Source of the DNA: Trichomonas tenax
Taxonomy: Eukaryota; Parabasalia; Trichomonadida; Trichomonadidae
Length of the DNA stretch: 64,000 nucleotides
Assembly (NCBI GenBank): GCA_023091735.1
Contig: JALKBU010000022.1
Location: forward strand, 1-64,000
Direction of reading: 5' to 3'
Shown here: positions 47,671-56,808 of the stretch, piece after piece
Numbering within the stretch: position 1 is the first letter of the stretch
How the letters are laid out: the number at the start of each line of letters is the position of its first letter
Notes under the pieces: generated by a model
The model's input: the letters and a program-made list of their open reading frames with translations, nothing else
Told to the model about the DNA's origin: nothing
Databases searched by the model: none
Position numbers and translations under genes: made by a program

Positions 47671-49848
47671 ATGGAACAGCAGAGGCAGGAATCAGAAAGC
47701 GGGAGCGAAGTAAGTTCGGCTATTGAGGCCAAGCAGAAGCAGACGCCAATGTTGCCGAAAAACAAACAAAATCAGCCAAATCAGTCAAATACGGAACAAA
47801 ATCAAACAAAGCAAGTCACAATACACGAAAAAGTGGAAATAGGGCCTGAGGACAATCCTAAAAGGAGCGTTTTCGGCATGAAAAGGGATAATCTCCCTTA
47901 TGTCGACTACACTCGATATTGCGACGAGGTGAAGGACAAAGTCGCTCAAGTGCAGATGGTGGAGATGCCCGAATTCAAGACATACGACTTCAAAGAGTAT
48001 ATCAAAGTAATTATGCCATATCTCGACATAACGCCCGAGGAAGAGGTCCTCGCGAAGCCCAACAAAGATTTCCGCGAATACACAGAGATTATCAGGAAAA
48101 TTATTCCGCAGCAGTTTTTCGGTCCTCTCCAGAAGTTCTGGTACCCGGCGTTCACTGTCACGCAGCAGAAGGACCAGGAATTTGTTTATTTCATGGCTAA
48201 ATTCCTGCGAACATCATCAGATCCGGCAAAAACCGGCCGAATTCTCGCGAGAATGGTATTCAAGGACACGCTCAAGAACAGCTCCGCGAAGTCGCCGTAC
48301 GTAAAGGCGATGAGCGCGTGCACGTATGAGAAGAAGAAGGCGATAAAATGGGCGATTCTGAACCAAGACAGACGGTTCGTTCTGATTGGCGTCAAGGACC
48401 AGCAGCTCGTCAACGAGGCAGACGGGCTCGTGAAGGAGATCGTGAGGACGAAGACAGGCGACGGTATCTCAGTCATTGGCCTTAATGGAAAGCCGATATG
48501 CAAGAACCTCGTTCTGAGGGATCCGCAGCACATTTTGCTGTGGATTCGCGTTGTGAACGACGCAATCCCTGTCTTCAACTTCATGTCGTCGATCGTTGAG
48601 CCGTACCCTGACCAGGTGTACCAGACCGTCTACACTGCCGTCACTCACTCAGATTTCGTCTTCGTGCGGTCTCTGCTGAAGATGGTTGAGCCTGATCATC
48701 CGCAGGCTCTGATTTTGATCAGAGCGCTCTTCAACATCTTCTGCTACGCGGGAAAAGTCAACCAATTCTTCATTATGCTCGCGATTTCGTTCTTCTCTTC
48801 GAATCCAGATGTTACATCGCATTCGCACGTCAAGAACTTGTTCAGACTCCTTTTACTCGTCCACGGCGGCGGCTATCTCGGATTCCTCAAGAAGCTCGTC
48901 GAGTACATCGACAGGAAGAACGTCAACGTCGACGACAAAAACAAAGTCGATGAATCGATTAGCTTGATAAACACAGTCACGAAGCTCATCTCGGGCAGCG
49001 CCGAATTCCTCCCACTGCAGGCAAGGCACTTCCTGAGCGTCATCAAAGAGATCGCAGGACTTTACCACAACACTGTTGGTGGAATTTTCGATGTCATTTC
49101 AGAGATTTTCCTCCTTAGTGCTGTCTCAGACTTCATTCTCAATGCAGAAACGTATCTCAGAGTTAAAGTCACAAACAAAGACATCTTCAAGCCTCTCTTG
49201 CTGCAGATTCGCAAGATATTCAGGCTCGGCACTCTTGAGAGGCATCTCTCTGTGATGAACCACAGGCTCGAGAAGCACGTCTTCTCTCGCTTGTTCGACT
49301 TCATCCTCGCCAGCGCCGACTTCCCAGGCGATGAAATGCCTGATTACTCATTCGGCGACTTGTCTAAAGTTGCAAGAGAGTTAGACGTTGTTTTCGTCGC
49401 TGTCACGAAACTCGGAAAGAACCTTCCGAAAGTCCTGATCGAGACGAGCAGAGACCCGGAAGTTCCGGAGTGCGGATTTGCGTTTTTAGTCCTCGTAAGT
49501 CGTTTGTTCGTCCACTTCGGCGATCCAGACTTCGCAAATAAGCGCCAGACGAAGCTCGTCGCAACAGAGGCCGTTGTCGACAAGGATGGAACTATCAGAC
49601 GCCTTGTGCCGATTACCCCGGACTTGGAGCTGAAGCCCGGCCAAAAGATGTACAAGAGAGTGATGAGGAAGCAGGAGAACATGATCATAAACGAGGTCGT
49701 CAAACCAACAGGCAACAGCGGCAGTCCGAGGGTCCTCAAGAAGATCAAGAACGCTTCTCCAGATAAAAAGCCTGCATATGTTATTAAAGTAGAAAAACAG
49801 GCGAAAAAGAATGAGTTATACAACAAAATGTATGCAACGGAGGTGTAA
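47671..49848 (+). CDS. Large helical protein, possibly RasGAP-like
   Basis: 725 residues. After a Gln/Asn-rich N-terminus (NQPNQSNTEQNQTKQ) it is helical. The central block (about 310-460: EPYPDQVYQTVYTAVTHSDF, HVKNLFRLLLLVHGGGYLGF and LKKLVEYI) has the layout of divergent RasGAP domains (an FLR-like LFR followed by a helix and a later LLL patch). The Arg-finger context is poor, so GAP activity is uncertain. A basic tail ends the protein. No other domain recognised. Confidence 0.5.
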   Translation: MEQQRQESESGSEVSSAIEAKQKQTPMLPKNKQNQPNQSNTEQNQTKQVTIHEKVEIGPEDNPKRSVFGMKRDNLPYVDYTRYCDEVKDKVAQVQMVEMPEFKTYDFKEYIKVIMPYLDITPEEEVLAKPNKDFREYTEIIRKIIPQQFFGPLQKFWYPAFTVTQQKDQEFVYFMAKFLRTSSDPAKTGRILARMVFKDTLKNSSAKSPYVKAMSACTYEKKKAIKWAILNQDRRFVLIGVKDQQLVNEADGLVKEIVRTKTGDGISVIGLNGKPICKNLVLRDPQHILLWIRVVNDAIPVFNFMSSIVEPYPDQVYQTVYTAVTHSDFVFVRSLLKMVEPDHPQALILIRALFNIFCYAGKVNQFFIMLAISFFSSNPDVTSHSHVKNLFRLLLLVHGGGYLGFLKKLVEYIDRKNVNVDDKNKVDESISLINTVTKLISGSAEFLPLQARHFLSVIKEIAGLYHNTVGGIFDVISEIFLLSAVSDFILNAETYLRVKVTNKDIFKPLLLQIRKIFRLGTLERHLSVMNHRLEKHVFSRLFDFILASADFPGDEMPDYSFGDLSKVARELDVVFVAVTKLGKNLPKVLIETSRDPEVPECGFAFLVLVSRLFVHFGDPDFANKRQTKLVATEAVVDKDGTIRRLVPITPDLELKPGQKMYKRVMRKQENMIINEVVKPTGNSGSPRVLKKIKNASPDKKPAYVIKVEKQAKKNELYNKMYATEV

Positions 49849-49870
49849 AATTTATATAATTTTGTTTTCT

Positions 49871-52800
49871 TTAATTAACAACAACTTTCATCAATTGATA
49901 CTTAGAAATAGCACTCATAAATGATTCCTTGGTCAAACTGACGAGCTTTCCGTTCACGCGGACCTGGATTGAGTTAGATTTTCTTGGAACAGCCTTCTTG
50001 ATGTGGTCTAGAACTTTATCGTAATCGAGGTCACTTGTAAGGCAGGCGATCTTAGAAGACTTTCCAACTGCGTCGAAGACGGCAATTCTTGTTCCTGCAG
50101 TAACTTTTGAAGGTCTCGCACTCTTTTCCGATGATTTTCTGTACATCTCGTTCTCAGTTCTGAGCTCTTTGAGCTTCTGAAGTTTCTGAACGATGAACTT
50201 CTGTCTGAAAGGCTGAAGTTCGCTGACGTCGATTTTCAGCTCTTTGCACAATTCATCGATGTCAGAACCGAATTCTGCCTTGGATGACGCAGCCTTGGTC
50301 TGTGGCTCCGGCTTAGGAACTGGCTTTAATTCTGGCTTTCCAATTGGCTTCAGTTCTGGTTTCGATCCACCCAAAGTCTTTGGTTCTGGCTTCTTTGGTT
50401 CATCGAACTTTGGTGGCACAAGATTCGATTTCGAGTCAATCGTGTTGACCCTCTTGAGGTGGACGGAAGAAAGCTGGCTCGCGATGGATGCTGGGTCAAA
50501 GCTATCTCTATGCTTCGGCGGTGGTGCTGCTGGCTCATGTGCCCTTGGTTGGGGCGAGAGCTTTCTTGGCTTGCCAATTACTGCCGCTGCGTCGGATGAC
50601 CTCTCCTTCTTCTTGCTGTCTTTACTTTCCTTGATTGTCTCGAGGTGTTTTATTGAGTAATTTGAAGGAATTGCTGTCTGCGTGAAGCGCTCAGGAATGT
50701 TTGCGCACGATAATGATGCCCTAACACGATCGCAAGAGAGATCCTTACCACCGTAGACATAAGCAGTACCGCGAGTGTAAACAAAGCCGAATTGCGTCGA
50801 CTGCGGGAAGTTACCGCAGTTCTCGAGCACTTCAGCGTTGCCTGTCAACATGTCGATGGCGACTGTATCCATATATTGGCCAACATCGTTCTTGTTGCTG
50901 CCACCAAGGATAAAGAGGAAAGCACCAGATACAAACGTTCTGTGTCCACAGCGCTTGTGGAATGTGTAGTTGTTCTTGACTCCAATGCGAGTCCATGTGA
51001 ACTGCTTCAAATCGAGAGCCCAGAGGTCGTTAAAGAACTTCTTCTTTCCTGCGCGACCACCGTGGATGATCATGTAGTTTCCAAATATGCTTGCGGAGTG
51101 AGAAAAGCGTGACTTTGGTCCTTCGCCTTTAGCATTGACTTTCTGCCACTTCTTTGTCGTGAGATCAAGGTAATAGCAGTCGCCAAGCTCAGTGCGCTTT
51201 TCGTCGAGGCCTCCGAAAACGAACATCTTCTTTTCGAAAATGACTGCGGTGTGGTATGAGCGTGGTGGAATTGGGACATCAGTGATTTCGATCTTCTTCC
51301 ACTGCATATTGCCGCTTTCCATCATGTAAGTAATATTGTTTGGCTTTTGTGATTCCTTTTCAATTCCACCAAACTGGTAGACGCTGTTATTTGCTGCAGT
51401 GAGCGTAGAACCGATAATTGGAAGAGATAAGAATGAAGAAGCGCTGAAATTGTGTGTTCCGATATTGTAGATGATGAACGGCATCTTCACGCGTTCCTTG
51501 TCTTTCATTGCGAGGCCGCCGGTGAAGTAAATGTCGTCGTTCACGATTTCGCCGCTGAGGTAGAGCGTCTGTGGCGGGATGACTGGAATGTAGATATCCG
51601 TCCAGAGGAGGCAGTTTTGCTTTGTCGGCATATTAGAGAACAGCCTTTCTCTCTCTGCCTGTATTTTCGTGAGGTAGTCGTGTTTCTCTTCCTTGGAGGC
51701 GAAAACGACGTGAAGCGTCTGCCTGTTCTCCTTGATGAACAGGATTCCTTCAGGCGATATGTGCGGATCGTAGATGAGGTGAATGTTCAGCTCGTTGAGG
51801 AGAACGCTGTAGTTCTTTGACTTAACTCTCATGCAAACGAGGGCCATATCTGTGAAGTGGTAAAGCCTCACCTTCGTCTTTGGATAATCCGGCAGCGTGA
51901 CGTTGAATTTCTTCAAAAGATCACGCGCTGGTGCGAGCAGTGCTGTTGGTGGGTCCAATCTGTTCTGGAGCTGAACTATAGAGTAGATGTGCTCGTTCTT
52001 ATCCTTCTGCTGTTCGAGTTCCTTCGTGACGTAATCTATCTTCTGACCTGCGAGTTCCAAACCGGCGGAGTCGGGGTGGCACTTCGGCGTGAACTTGATG
52101 AGCTCTCTGATGAACAAAATGTAACGCGGATATCTCTGGATTGGCGTAATAAGATATGATGCGAAGTCTCTTCCAAGCTCGTTCATCGGGCAGCGCTTGA
52201 TAAGGTCGTCCATGAACGGCTGAGGGAGGGACGTCGCGATTTTACTAACTTGCTGGTAGTTGCTTACATAATTTGCGGATAATTTGAAGAATCTTGAGAA
52301 TTCGATGAGGCAGTCGGAGATGATGGCACCGTACCCGCTTCCTCGCTGCTTTATGCTCGCGAGAAAATGGATGTGACATGATAGAATTGTCGGTAAGTCC
52401 TTGAAGATGAGGGTCAGCTGTTCTTGTGTGAGGTGCTTTGTCTTCTCGAGTTGTGGCTTGAAGAAGTTGATTAGCGTGTTTAGGTCGTTGATATATGTGA
52501 TTTCAGTTGTTTTGACTTCTTCGATCAAATTTCTTCTCATTCTGAGCTTATAGCATCCCTTCTCTTCGAGCTTGCACACATAAACCAGGGGTTTTTCGTT
52601 GCAGTATTTCAAAATCTGAGGTATCGGGGTTGATTCCGGAAGCGGCTGCTCATCACGATAGAGCTTTCCTTCTGAGTGCGGGAGATCGAACTGCTCCGCG
52701 ACTGTTTGCAGGAATTGAGCGTAAGATAGCGAATTTAGAGATTTCTGTGTGAAAGTAACGGAAAAATTCGGGATAGGCTCACTCTCCTGGTGTCTGCACT

Positions 52801-53089
52801 GGAAGTAGTAGGCGATTTTGTCCTGAAAGTCCGGCGGCTGAATGACTAGAGCGTTTTCGACTTCGTTAATTTCAAGCGCACCCTGCCCGATTATCGAGGG
52901 GAAGAGCTTCAGCGGCTTGTCGTTCGGCTTGATCGGCTGTATCGAGAGATTTGTTTTGATCGCGAGGCACGCCTCTGTTATTTTCAGGTTCTCAAGGATC
53001 TCCTCCGCGGTCTTGTCGATGTAGCTGCTTGAGTCGCGCGAGCAGAAGATCGCGCCGTCTTTCAGGATATGAAAGAGCTGCTTTGTCAT
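49871..53089 (-). CDS. RhoGEF (DH-PH) protein fused to a Kelch propeller
   Basis: 1072 residues. Ubiquitin-like segment at 108-175, DH domain about 187-365 (RRNLIEEVKTTEITYINDLN, LITPIQRYPRYILFIREL), a PH-like part to about 520, then a Kelch propeller (YLSGEIVNDDIYFTGGLA, HTAVIFEKKMFVFGGLDEKR, SHSASIFGNYMIIHGGRA, RTFVSGAFLFILGGSN). A disordered Ser/Pro/Lys linker and a C-terminal PB1/ubiquitin-like fold (IAVFDAVGKSSKIACLTSDL, IQVRVNGKLVSL) end it. DH domains exchange GDP for GTP on Rho/Rac; the Kelch part would choose the target. Such RhoGEF-Kelch fusions are not standard outside protists. Confidence 0.82.
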   Translation of the reverse strand: MTKQLFHILKDGAIFCSRDSSSYIDKTAEEILENLKITEACLAIKTNLSIQPIKPNDKPLKLFPSIIGQGALEINEVENALVIQPPDFQDKIAYYFQCRHQESEPIPNFSVTFTQKSLNSLSYAQFLQTVAEQFDLPHSEGKLYRDEQPLPESTPIPQILKYCNEKPLVYVCKLEEKGCYKLRMRRNLIEEVKTTEITYINDLNTLINFFKPQLEKTKHLTQEQLTLIFKDLPTILSCHIHFLASIKQRGSGYGAIISDCLIEFSRFFKLSANYVSNYQQVSKIATSLPQPFMDDLIKRCPMNELGRDFASYLITPIQRYPRYILFIRELIKFTPKCHPDSAGLELAGQKIDYVTKELEQQKDKNEHIYSIVQLQNRLDPPTALLAPARDLLKKFNVTLPDYPKTKVRLYHFTDMALVCMRVKSKNYSVLLNELNIHLIYDPHISPEGILFIKENRQTLHVVFASKEEKHDYLTKIQAERERLFSNMPTKQNCLLWTDIYIPVIPPQTLYLSGEIVNDDIYFTGGLAMKDKERVKMPFIIYNIGTHNFSASSFLSLPIIGSTLTAANNSVYQFGGIEKESQKPNNITYMMESGNMQWKKIEITDVPIPPRSYHTAVIFEKKMFVFGGLDEKRTELGDCYYLDLTTKKWQKVNAKGEGPKSRFSHSASIFGNYMIIHGGRAGKKKFFNDLWALDLKQFTWTRIGVKNNYTFHKRCGHRTFVSGAFLFILGGSNKNDVGQYMDTVAIDMLTGNAEVLENCGNFPQSTQFGFVYTRGTAYVYGGKDLSCDRVRASLSCANIPERFTQTAIPSNYSIKHLETIKESKDSKKKERSSDAAAVIGKPRKLSPQPRAHEPAAPPPKHRDSFDPASIASQLSSVHLKRVNTIDSKSNLVPPKFDEPKKPEPKTLGGSKPELKPIGKPELKPVPKPEPQTKAASSKAEFGSDIDELCKELKIDVSELQPFRQKFIVQKLQKLKELRTENEMYRKSSEKSARPSKVTAGTRIAVFDAVGKSSKIACLTSDLDYDKVLDHIKKAVPRKSNSIQVRVNGKLVSLTKESFMSAISKYQLMKVVVN

Positions 53090-53096
53090 CTCACTG

Positions 53097-53112
53097 AAAA
53101 GTTGCCACTTTT
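53097..53112. promoter_or_regulatory. Inverted-repeat promoter element AAAAGT-GGCA-ACTTTT
   Basis: On the sense strand of the RhoGEF-Kelch gene it reads AAAAGT-GGCA-ACTTTT, ending eight bases before ATG 53089 and followed by CAGTGAG. It is a perfect inverted repeat with a four-base centre, related to the AAAGTGGCAAACTT in front of Cpn60. Confidence 0.45.
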
Positions 53113-53172
53113 TTCACAAACAAATATTCAAGAAGATTTTTTATATATAACACAAAATACAAACAAATATGA

Positions 53173-55509
53173 TCATTTTTTCTGAGGGGATGGAACCGCC
53201 TTTTTCGGAGCCTGCGCTGGGGACATCCCGATTTTGGCGACAAGGGGGTGGCACGCACTGTGAGCCTTGAGGGAGTCCTCGAAGTAGTGCCGGTTCTTCC
53301 GCACGCGCGAGGAACAAGTGCCTTTGATGACGATGGTGACGGCGCGCCGGGTGATAAAACCGCCTTCGTCAAAAAGCTGAAAGAGAAGGGCAAGATCTGG
53401 GGGAAGAGTGGAGAGGACCATGAAAACATCAACCTGCTGACGCTGCTCCTTTGAGATCTTGGGGCTCTTCTCGTTGATCACAAGAGCAAGGACACGAAGA
53501 AGGACTAACGCGGTTTCTGGACCTGCATTTGGCAAAAGTCCGGAAAATGGAACAAAGAATGGACGAAGCTTAGTGAAGAAGCGCGGATCAGTTAGAAGGC
53601 CTTCCATACCATAAAGGAGAATGTCCGCAACATAGCTCGCGACTTCATCACTCTTAGTTAGGGCATTGTCAACAATTCTTTCGATCATGGATGGATTTTG
53701 AAGTTCAAAGTCTTGGAATTCACGTAAAATTGCAAGCTCTGCAAGGCTCCGCAGCAACAGGCTATGAACAACAGAAGAGCTCATCTGTTCTCCGCACATA
53801 GTTGCTAAGTATGCGATGACGTCCTTCACAACAGCTGAGCGTGATTTATTGAGCTTAACAGAGATTGCCCGCTTCAAAAGGCAAGTAAGCGCAAGTGTGA
53901 TGTAAGAGAACTGTATTCCATGATCTGATTCTACATTGACAACACACTGGATGATGCGACTAGTCATCCATTTACAGTCCATATCCTTGAGCTTCTCAAT
54001 GTCATCCCACCTATTTAATGCGATCTCGATGGCTGCAAGCGCGTGAGGATTGTAATTGTATGTCAGGCCTGAAGGGAATTCGTTCACAAAGAGCGCCTGG
54101 ATGATTGAAGATCTGACGCCGTTAGAGTTGATGATTGCAGATATTAATCTCGTTCCGGAGTGTTTATCATTGAAGACTTTGTTGAGGAAATAGATGCATG
54201 TCTGAGTGAATTTTTGGTAGAGGATAGGGAAGAATTTGCTGTTGTGGAGAAGAATAATTATTATTATGGATGTGACAGTGTCACAGTTTTCTTGGAAATT
54301 ATCCATAATCCATGTGATTACGGTCGATGCATGATTTTTGTCAAAGAAATTGATACAGTCTAAAGAGAACTGATAAGAGTCCTGTATGATATGCGCGTTG
54401 GGTGAAAGTTTCGCCTGAGTTATAATTTCTCTCACACAAATTGTGTAATGCAAATTGTAAATCAATTTTAAGTACTGATAAACGATTGGATCGATATTCT
54501 TCCAAGATAAGGCATCAGAGAGTGGTTCAAAGAAATGAACAAAAGGAATATTGTACGAAAAAAGATTTGCAGCCTTAATTAAGCAGTACATTCCCCACGG
54601 AACGTTAAATATGATCGACATCGCCGACGGGTTGTCCGTGAGATAGCAGCGAATATAAAAAACGAGTAAATCGTGGTAATCTTTTTCTGTGTTGAACGGA
54701 TATCTTTTGATCAGCTTTCTCAGCTCATCAATTGGAACTTGACTGGAGGAGTTCTTCGGAATCGGCGGACTCGTGAAGTACCAGCTCATATCATCAATTC
54801 CAAAGTTTTCTGCCTCGGCAATGAATGTGGAAGAGTATGGAATCATGACAGCCATGTAAGGAGTGTGGTATTTTTCAACCATTTTGTCCAGAATGTTTGC
54901 ATCACAGAACTTTACAGGATCTTTTGGGTAACGGTCGTAAATATGTTTCAAAGGCTCACTCGTAGTGGTGGAAGTGTAACTGTGATAGTGCGATTTGTAT
55001 TTTGAGAATTGGAAATTTTCATTAAAATAATTTACGCTCGCAGGTATTTTGTCGGGCAAAACCTTTGCTGAGACTTTTTCTTTCCATTCGTTTGCAGCTT
55101 TGTGAAAACTCTCATACGAAATGAAACTGTTAGGATCAGGAAATGAATTTATCAATGTTGCTTTCCAGTTTCCGTTTGTAAGAAAATCGGAGATAAACGG
55201 ATCTCTTGTAAGGTTCTGACCAACAAATTTATCTTCTGGTGAAAAGTTTGTGTCGTTAATAAATATTGAAAATAATTGTAAAACTTGTTGTGATTTAATT
55301 TCTCTTTTCTTTGGTATCTTATACTTGTACTTTGGAATAGGCCTTCTAAAGAAGGCAGATTGAAAGTTTTGGCGCGAATCGAAACGAAATTCCTCGTTTA
55401 TCGATGTGTACCACGTTTTCAGCGCGTTGAAATACTCTCCCTCGGAGGGATAATCACCTGGTAATGGAATTTTTGGTAATTCCACATCAGTTGATTGATC
55501 TCCCTCCAT
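53173..55509 (-). CDS. Large helical protein of unknown function
   Basis: 778 residues from ATG 55509. Entirely helical, HEAT-like repeats in the second half (for example LRSLAELAILREFQDFELQN, ALVLLRVLALVINEKSP). No enzyme motif. The first 60 residues are Pro-rich. The frame extends upstream to 55689 but that part overlaps the divergent coiled-coil gene, so ATG 55509 is preferred because the shared promoter element lies just outside it. Confidence 0.75.
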   Translation of the reverse strand: MEGDQSTDVELPKIPLPGDYPSEGEYFNALKTWYTSINEEFRFDSRQNFQSAFFRRPIPKYKYKIPKKREIKSQQVLQLFSIFINDTNFSPEDKFVGQNLTRDPFISDFLTNGNWKATLINSFPDPNSFISYESFHKAANEWKEKVSAKVLPDKIPASVNYFNENFQFSKYKSHYHSYTSTTTSEPLKHIYDRYPKDPVKFCDANILDKMVEKYHTPYMAVMIPYSSTFIAEAENFGIDDMSWYFTSPPIPKNSSSQVPIDELRKLIKRYPFNTEKDYHDLLVFYIRCYLTDNPSAMSIIFNVPWGMYCLIKAANLFSYNIPFVHFFEPLSDALSWKNIDPIVYQYLKLIYNLHYTICVREIITQAKLSPNAHIIQDSYQFSLDCINFFDKNHASTVITWIMDNFQENCDTVTSIIIIILLHNSKFFPILYQKFTQTCIYFLNKVFNDKHSGTRLISAIINSNGVRSSIIQALFVNEFPSGLTYNYNPHALAAIEIALNRWDDIEKLKDMDCKWMTSRIIQCVVNVESDHGIQFSYITLALTCLLKRAISVKLNKSRSAVVKDVIAYLATMCGEQMSSSVVHSLLLRSLAELAILREFQDFELQNPSMIERIVDNALTKSDEVASYVADILLYGMEGLLTDPRFFTKLRPFFVPFSGLLPNAGPETALVLLRVLALVINEKSPKISKEQRQQVDVFMVLSTLPPDLALLFQLFDEGGFITRRAVTIVIKGTCSSRVRKNRHYFEDSLKAHSACHPLVAKIGMSPAQAPKKAVPSPQKK

Positions 55510-55527
55510 GGAAATAAAAGTGACAGA
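55510..55527. promoter_or_regulatory. 18-bp bidirectional promoter containing AAAAGTGACA
   Basis: Between ATG 55509 (minus) and ATG 55528 (plus) there are only 18 bases, of which 55516-55525 are AAAAGTGACA. Sense for the plus gene: AAAAGTGACA-GA-ATG. For the minus gene the inverse TGTCACTTTT ends six bases before its ATG. This is the most compact divergent pair in the window. Confidence 0.6.
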
Positions 55528-56415
55528 ATGAAATCTGCACAAGAACTCAAGTTCCAAATTGAGCAACTCAAGCGCAAGATTGACGAGTTCCATAGGCGTT
55601 CCAGCGACAGGTTGGACTTTCTTGGAGAGGAAAAAGAGTTCTGGGAGTCGATTAAACCGAATTCTTTGGAGGCTGAAGTTGATGCCCATTTCAAGCAGCT
55701 AAAATCTTCATACACAAGGTATTTGTCGAACATTGAGATGGACAATAATAAGGAAATTTCAAATTTTAATTATCATATAGACGAATTAAAGAATGATATA
55801 TCAAAAGAAGAAGCGAAAAATGCTAAAATAGTTACGGAAAATATCGATCTTGGTACTCAAATTGATCATTTAAAAGGTGAATATGAAACTCTTCGAAATT
55901 ATTACATGCCAATACGTCCAAAGTTTGAGAAACTGCTATCGAAGGTAATTCAAGCAAAAATCCAATCACATAAGTCGATTATAAAAGGAATTGATAAAAT
56001 GAATAATTCGTTAAATTCAATCGATACAAAGATTACTGAAAAATCTGGCGCAGTTAAGCAATTAACTCAATCAGCATTTGTAAATCAGAAGGAAATCCTT
56101 CAAGCTCAAGATATAATTCGAAAATTAGAAAAATCACTTCTTGACATAGGTAATTTACCAGAATTCACAGCACCAGATCCATTGGATTTGGTAGATTCAC
56201 CAGAAACAATTATCAAATTTGTTGATAGTGTTGATCACGCTGTCGGAGTGCGATCAAATGAGCGCGATCAAATACTGTCATCAACTAATCGATCTGCAGC
56301 GCAAACAATGTCTGAATCTCGTCGATCTCCTTTATCAAAAGATGTTGCAAAACTGATTTGCCAAGTGGGGCAGAAGGTTATCGACCTTTCTCACGATTAC
56401 AACTCCTCAATCTAA
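55528..56415 (+). CDS. Coiled-coil protein of unknown function
   Basis: 295 residues from ATG 55528. Charged coiled coil for most of its length (LKFQIEQLKRKIDEFHRRSS, YHIDELKNDISKEEAKNAKI), with a short C-terminal part (about 205-295) without coil: PEFTAPDPLDLVDSPETI and LICQVGQKVIDLSHDYNSSI. No known family. Stop TAA followed by TATATTTTGTTTGTTTG. Confidence 0.78.
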   Translation: MKSAQELKFQIEQLKRKIDEFHRRSSDRLDFLGEEKEFWESIKPNSLEAEVDAHFKQLKSSYTRYLSNIEMDNNKEISNFNYHIDELKNDISKEEAKNAKIVTENIDLGTQIDHLKGEYETLRNYYMPIRPKFEKLLSKVIQAKIQSHKSIIKGIDKMNNSLNSIDTKITEKSGAVKQLTQSAFVNQKEILQAQDIIRKLEKSLLDIGNLPEFTAPDPLDLVDSPETIIKFVDSVDHAVGVRSNERDQILSSTNRSAAQTMSESRRSPLSKDVAKLICQVGQKVIDLSHDYNSSI

Positions 56416-56589
56416 ATATATTTTGTTTGTTTGATATTTGATATATTTTTTCATGAATCGATCCATAAGTTTAAGATATTGTTATACTAGGCGATTAGAT
56501 TGAGATTATTCATTCTTTAATAATTCTATAAAAATGCTAAAATTCCAATTTTAACATCTAAGTTATTAGAATATAAATATAAATGTACT

Positions 56590-56661
56590 GGTCCCGTAGT
56601 GTAGCGGTTATCACTTGGGACTTTGAATCCCGAAATCTAGGTTCGACTCCTGGCGGGACCA
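56590..56661 (+). tRNA. trnQ: tRNA-Gln (anticodon TTG)
   Basis: 72 bases with no intron. Acceptor GGTCCCG/CGGGACC is fully paired, anticodon loop CTTTGAA reads TTG (decodes CAA), T-loop TTCGACT. A box TAGTGTAGCGG and B box GGTTCGACTCC match Pol III promoters. A discriminator base ends it; CCA is not encoded. It matches the eukaryotic tRNA-Gln consensus closely. Confidence 0.97.
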
Positions 56662-56664
56662 CAA

Positions 56665-56669
56665 TTTTT
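56665..56669 (+). terminator. Pol III oligo-T terminator
   Basis: T5 three bases after the tRNA end, with a second T5 at 56673-56677. Confidence 0.85.
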
Positions 56670-56763
56670 CGATTTTTGTATAATTGAAAATTTTCTTTTT
56701 TTGAACATTACAAATTATCTTAAAAACGAAGGAAACACAATTTTTGTGTGAATAGCAAAATTC

Positions 56764-56787
56764 AAAAAAAAAAAAAAAAAAAAAAAA
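56764..56787. repeat. 24-base poly-A tract
   Basis: A continuous run of 24 A residues upstream of the HYDIN homologue. It could be a microsatellite prone to slippage or a promoter-proximal A-tract; no coding content. Confidence 0.9.
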
Positions 56788-56808
56788 TACGTTGTTTTAG
56801 GTTGTAAA

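Noticed and set aside
55510..55689. Upstream extension of the large helical protein (minus strand)
   Set aside because: It overlaps the divergent coiled-coil gene entirely in antisense; the shared promoter at 55516-55525 fits the shorter start.
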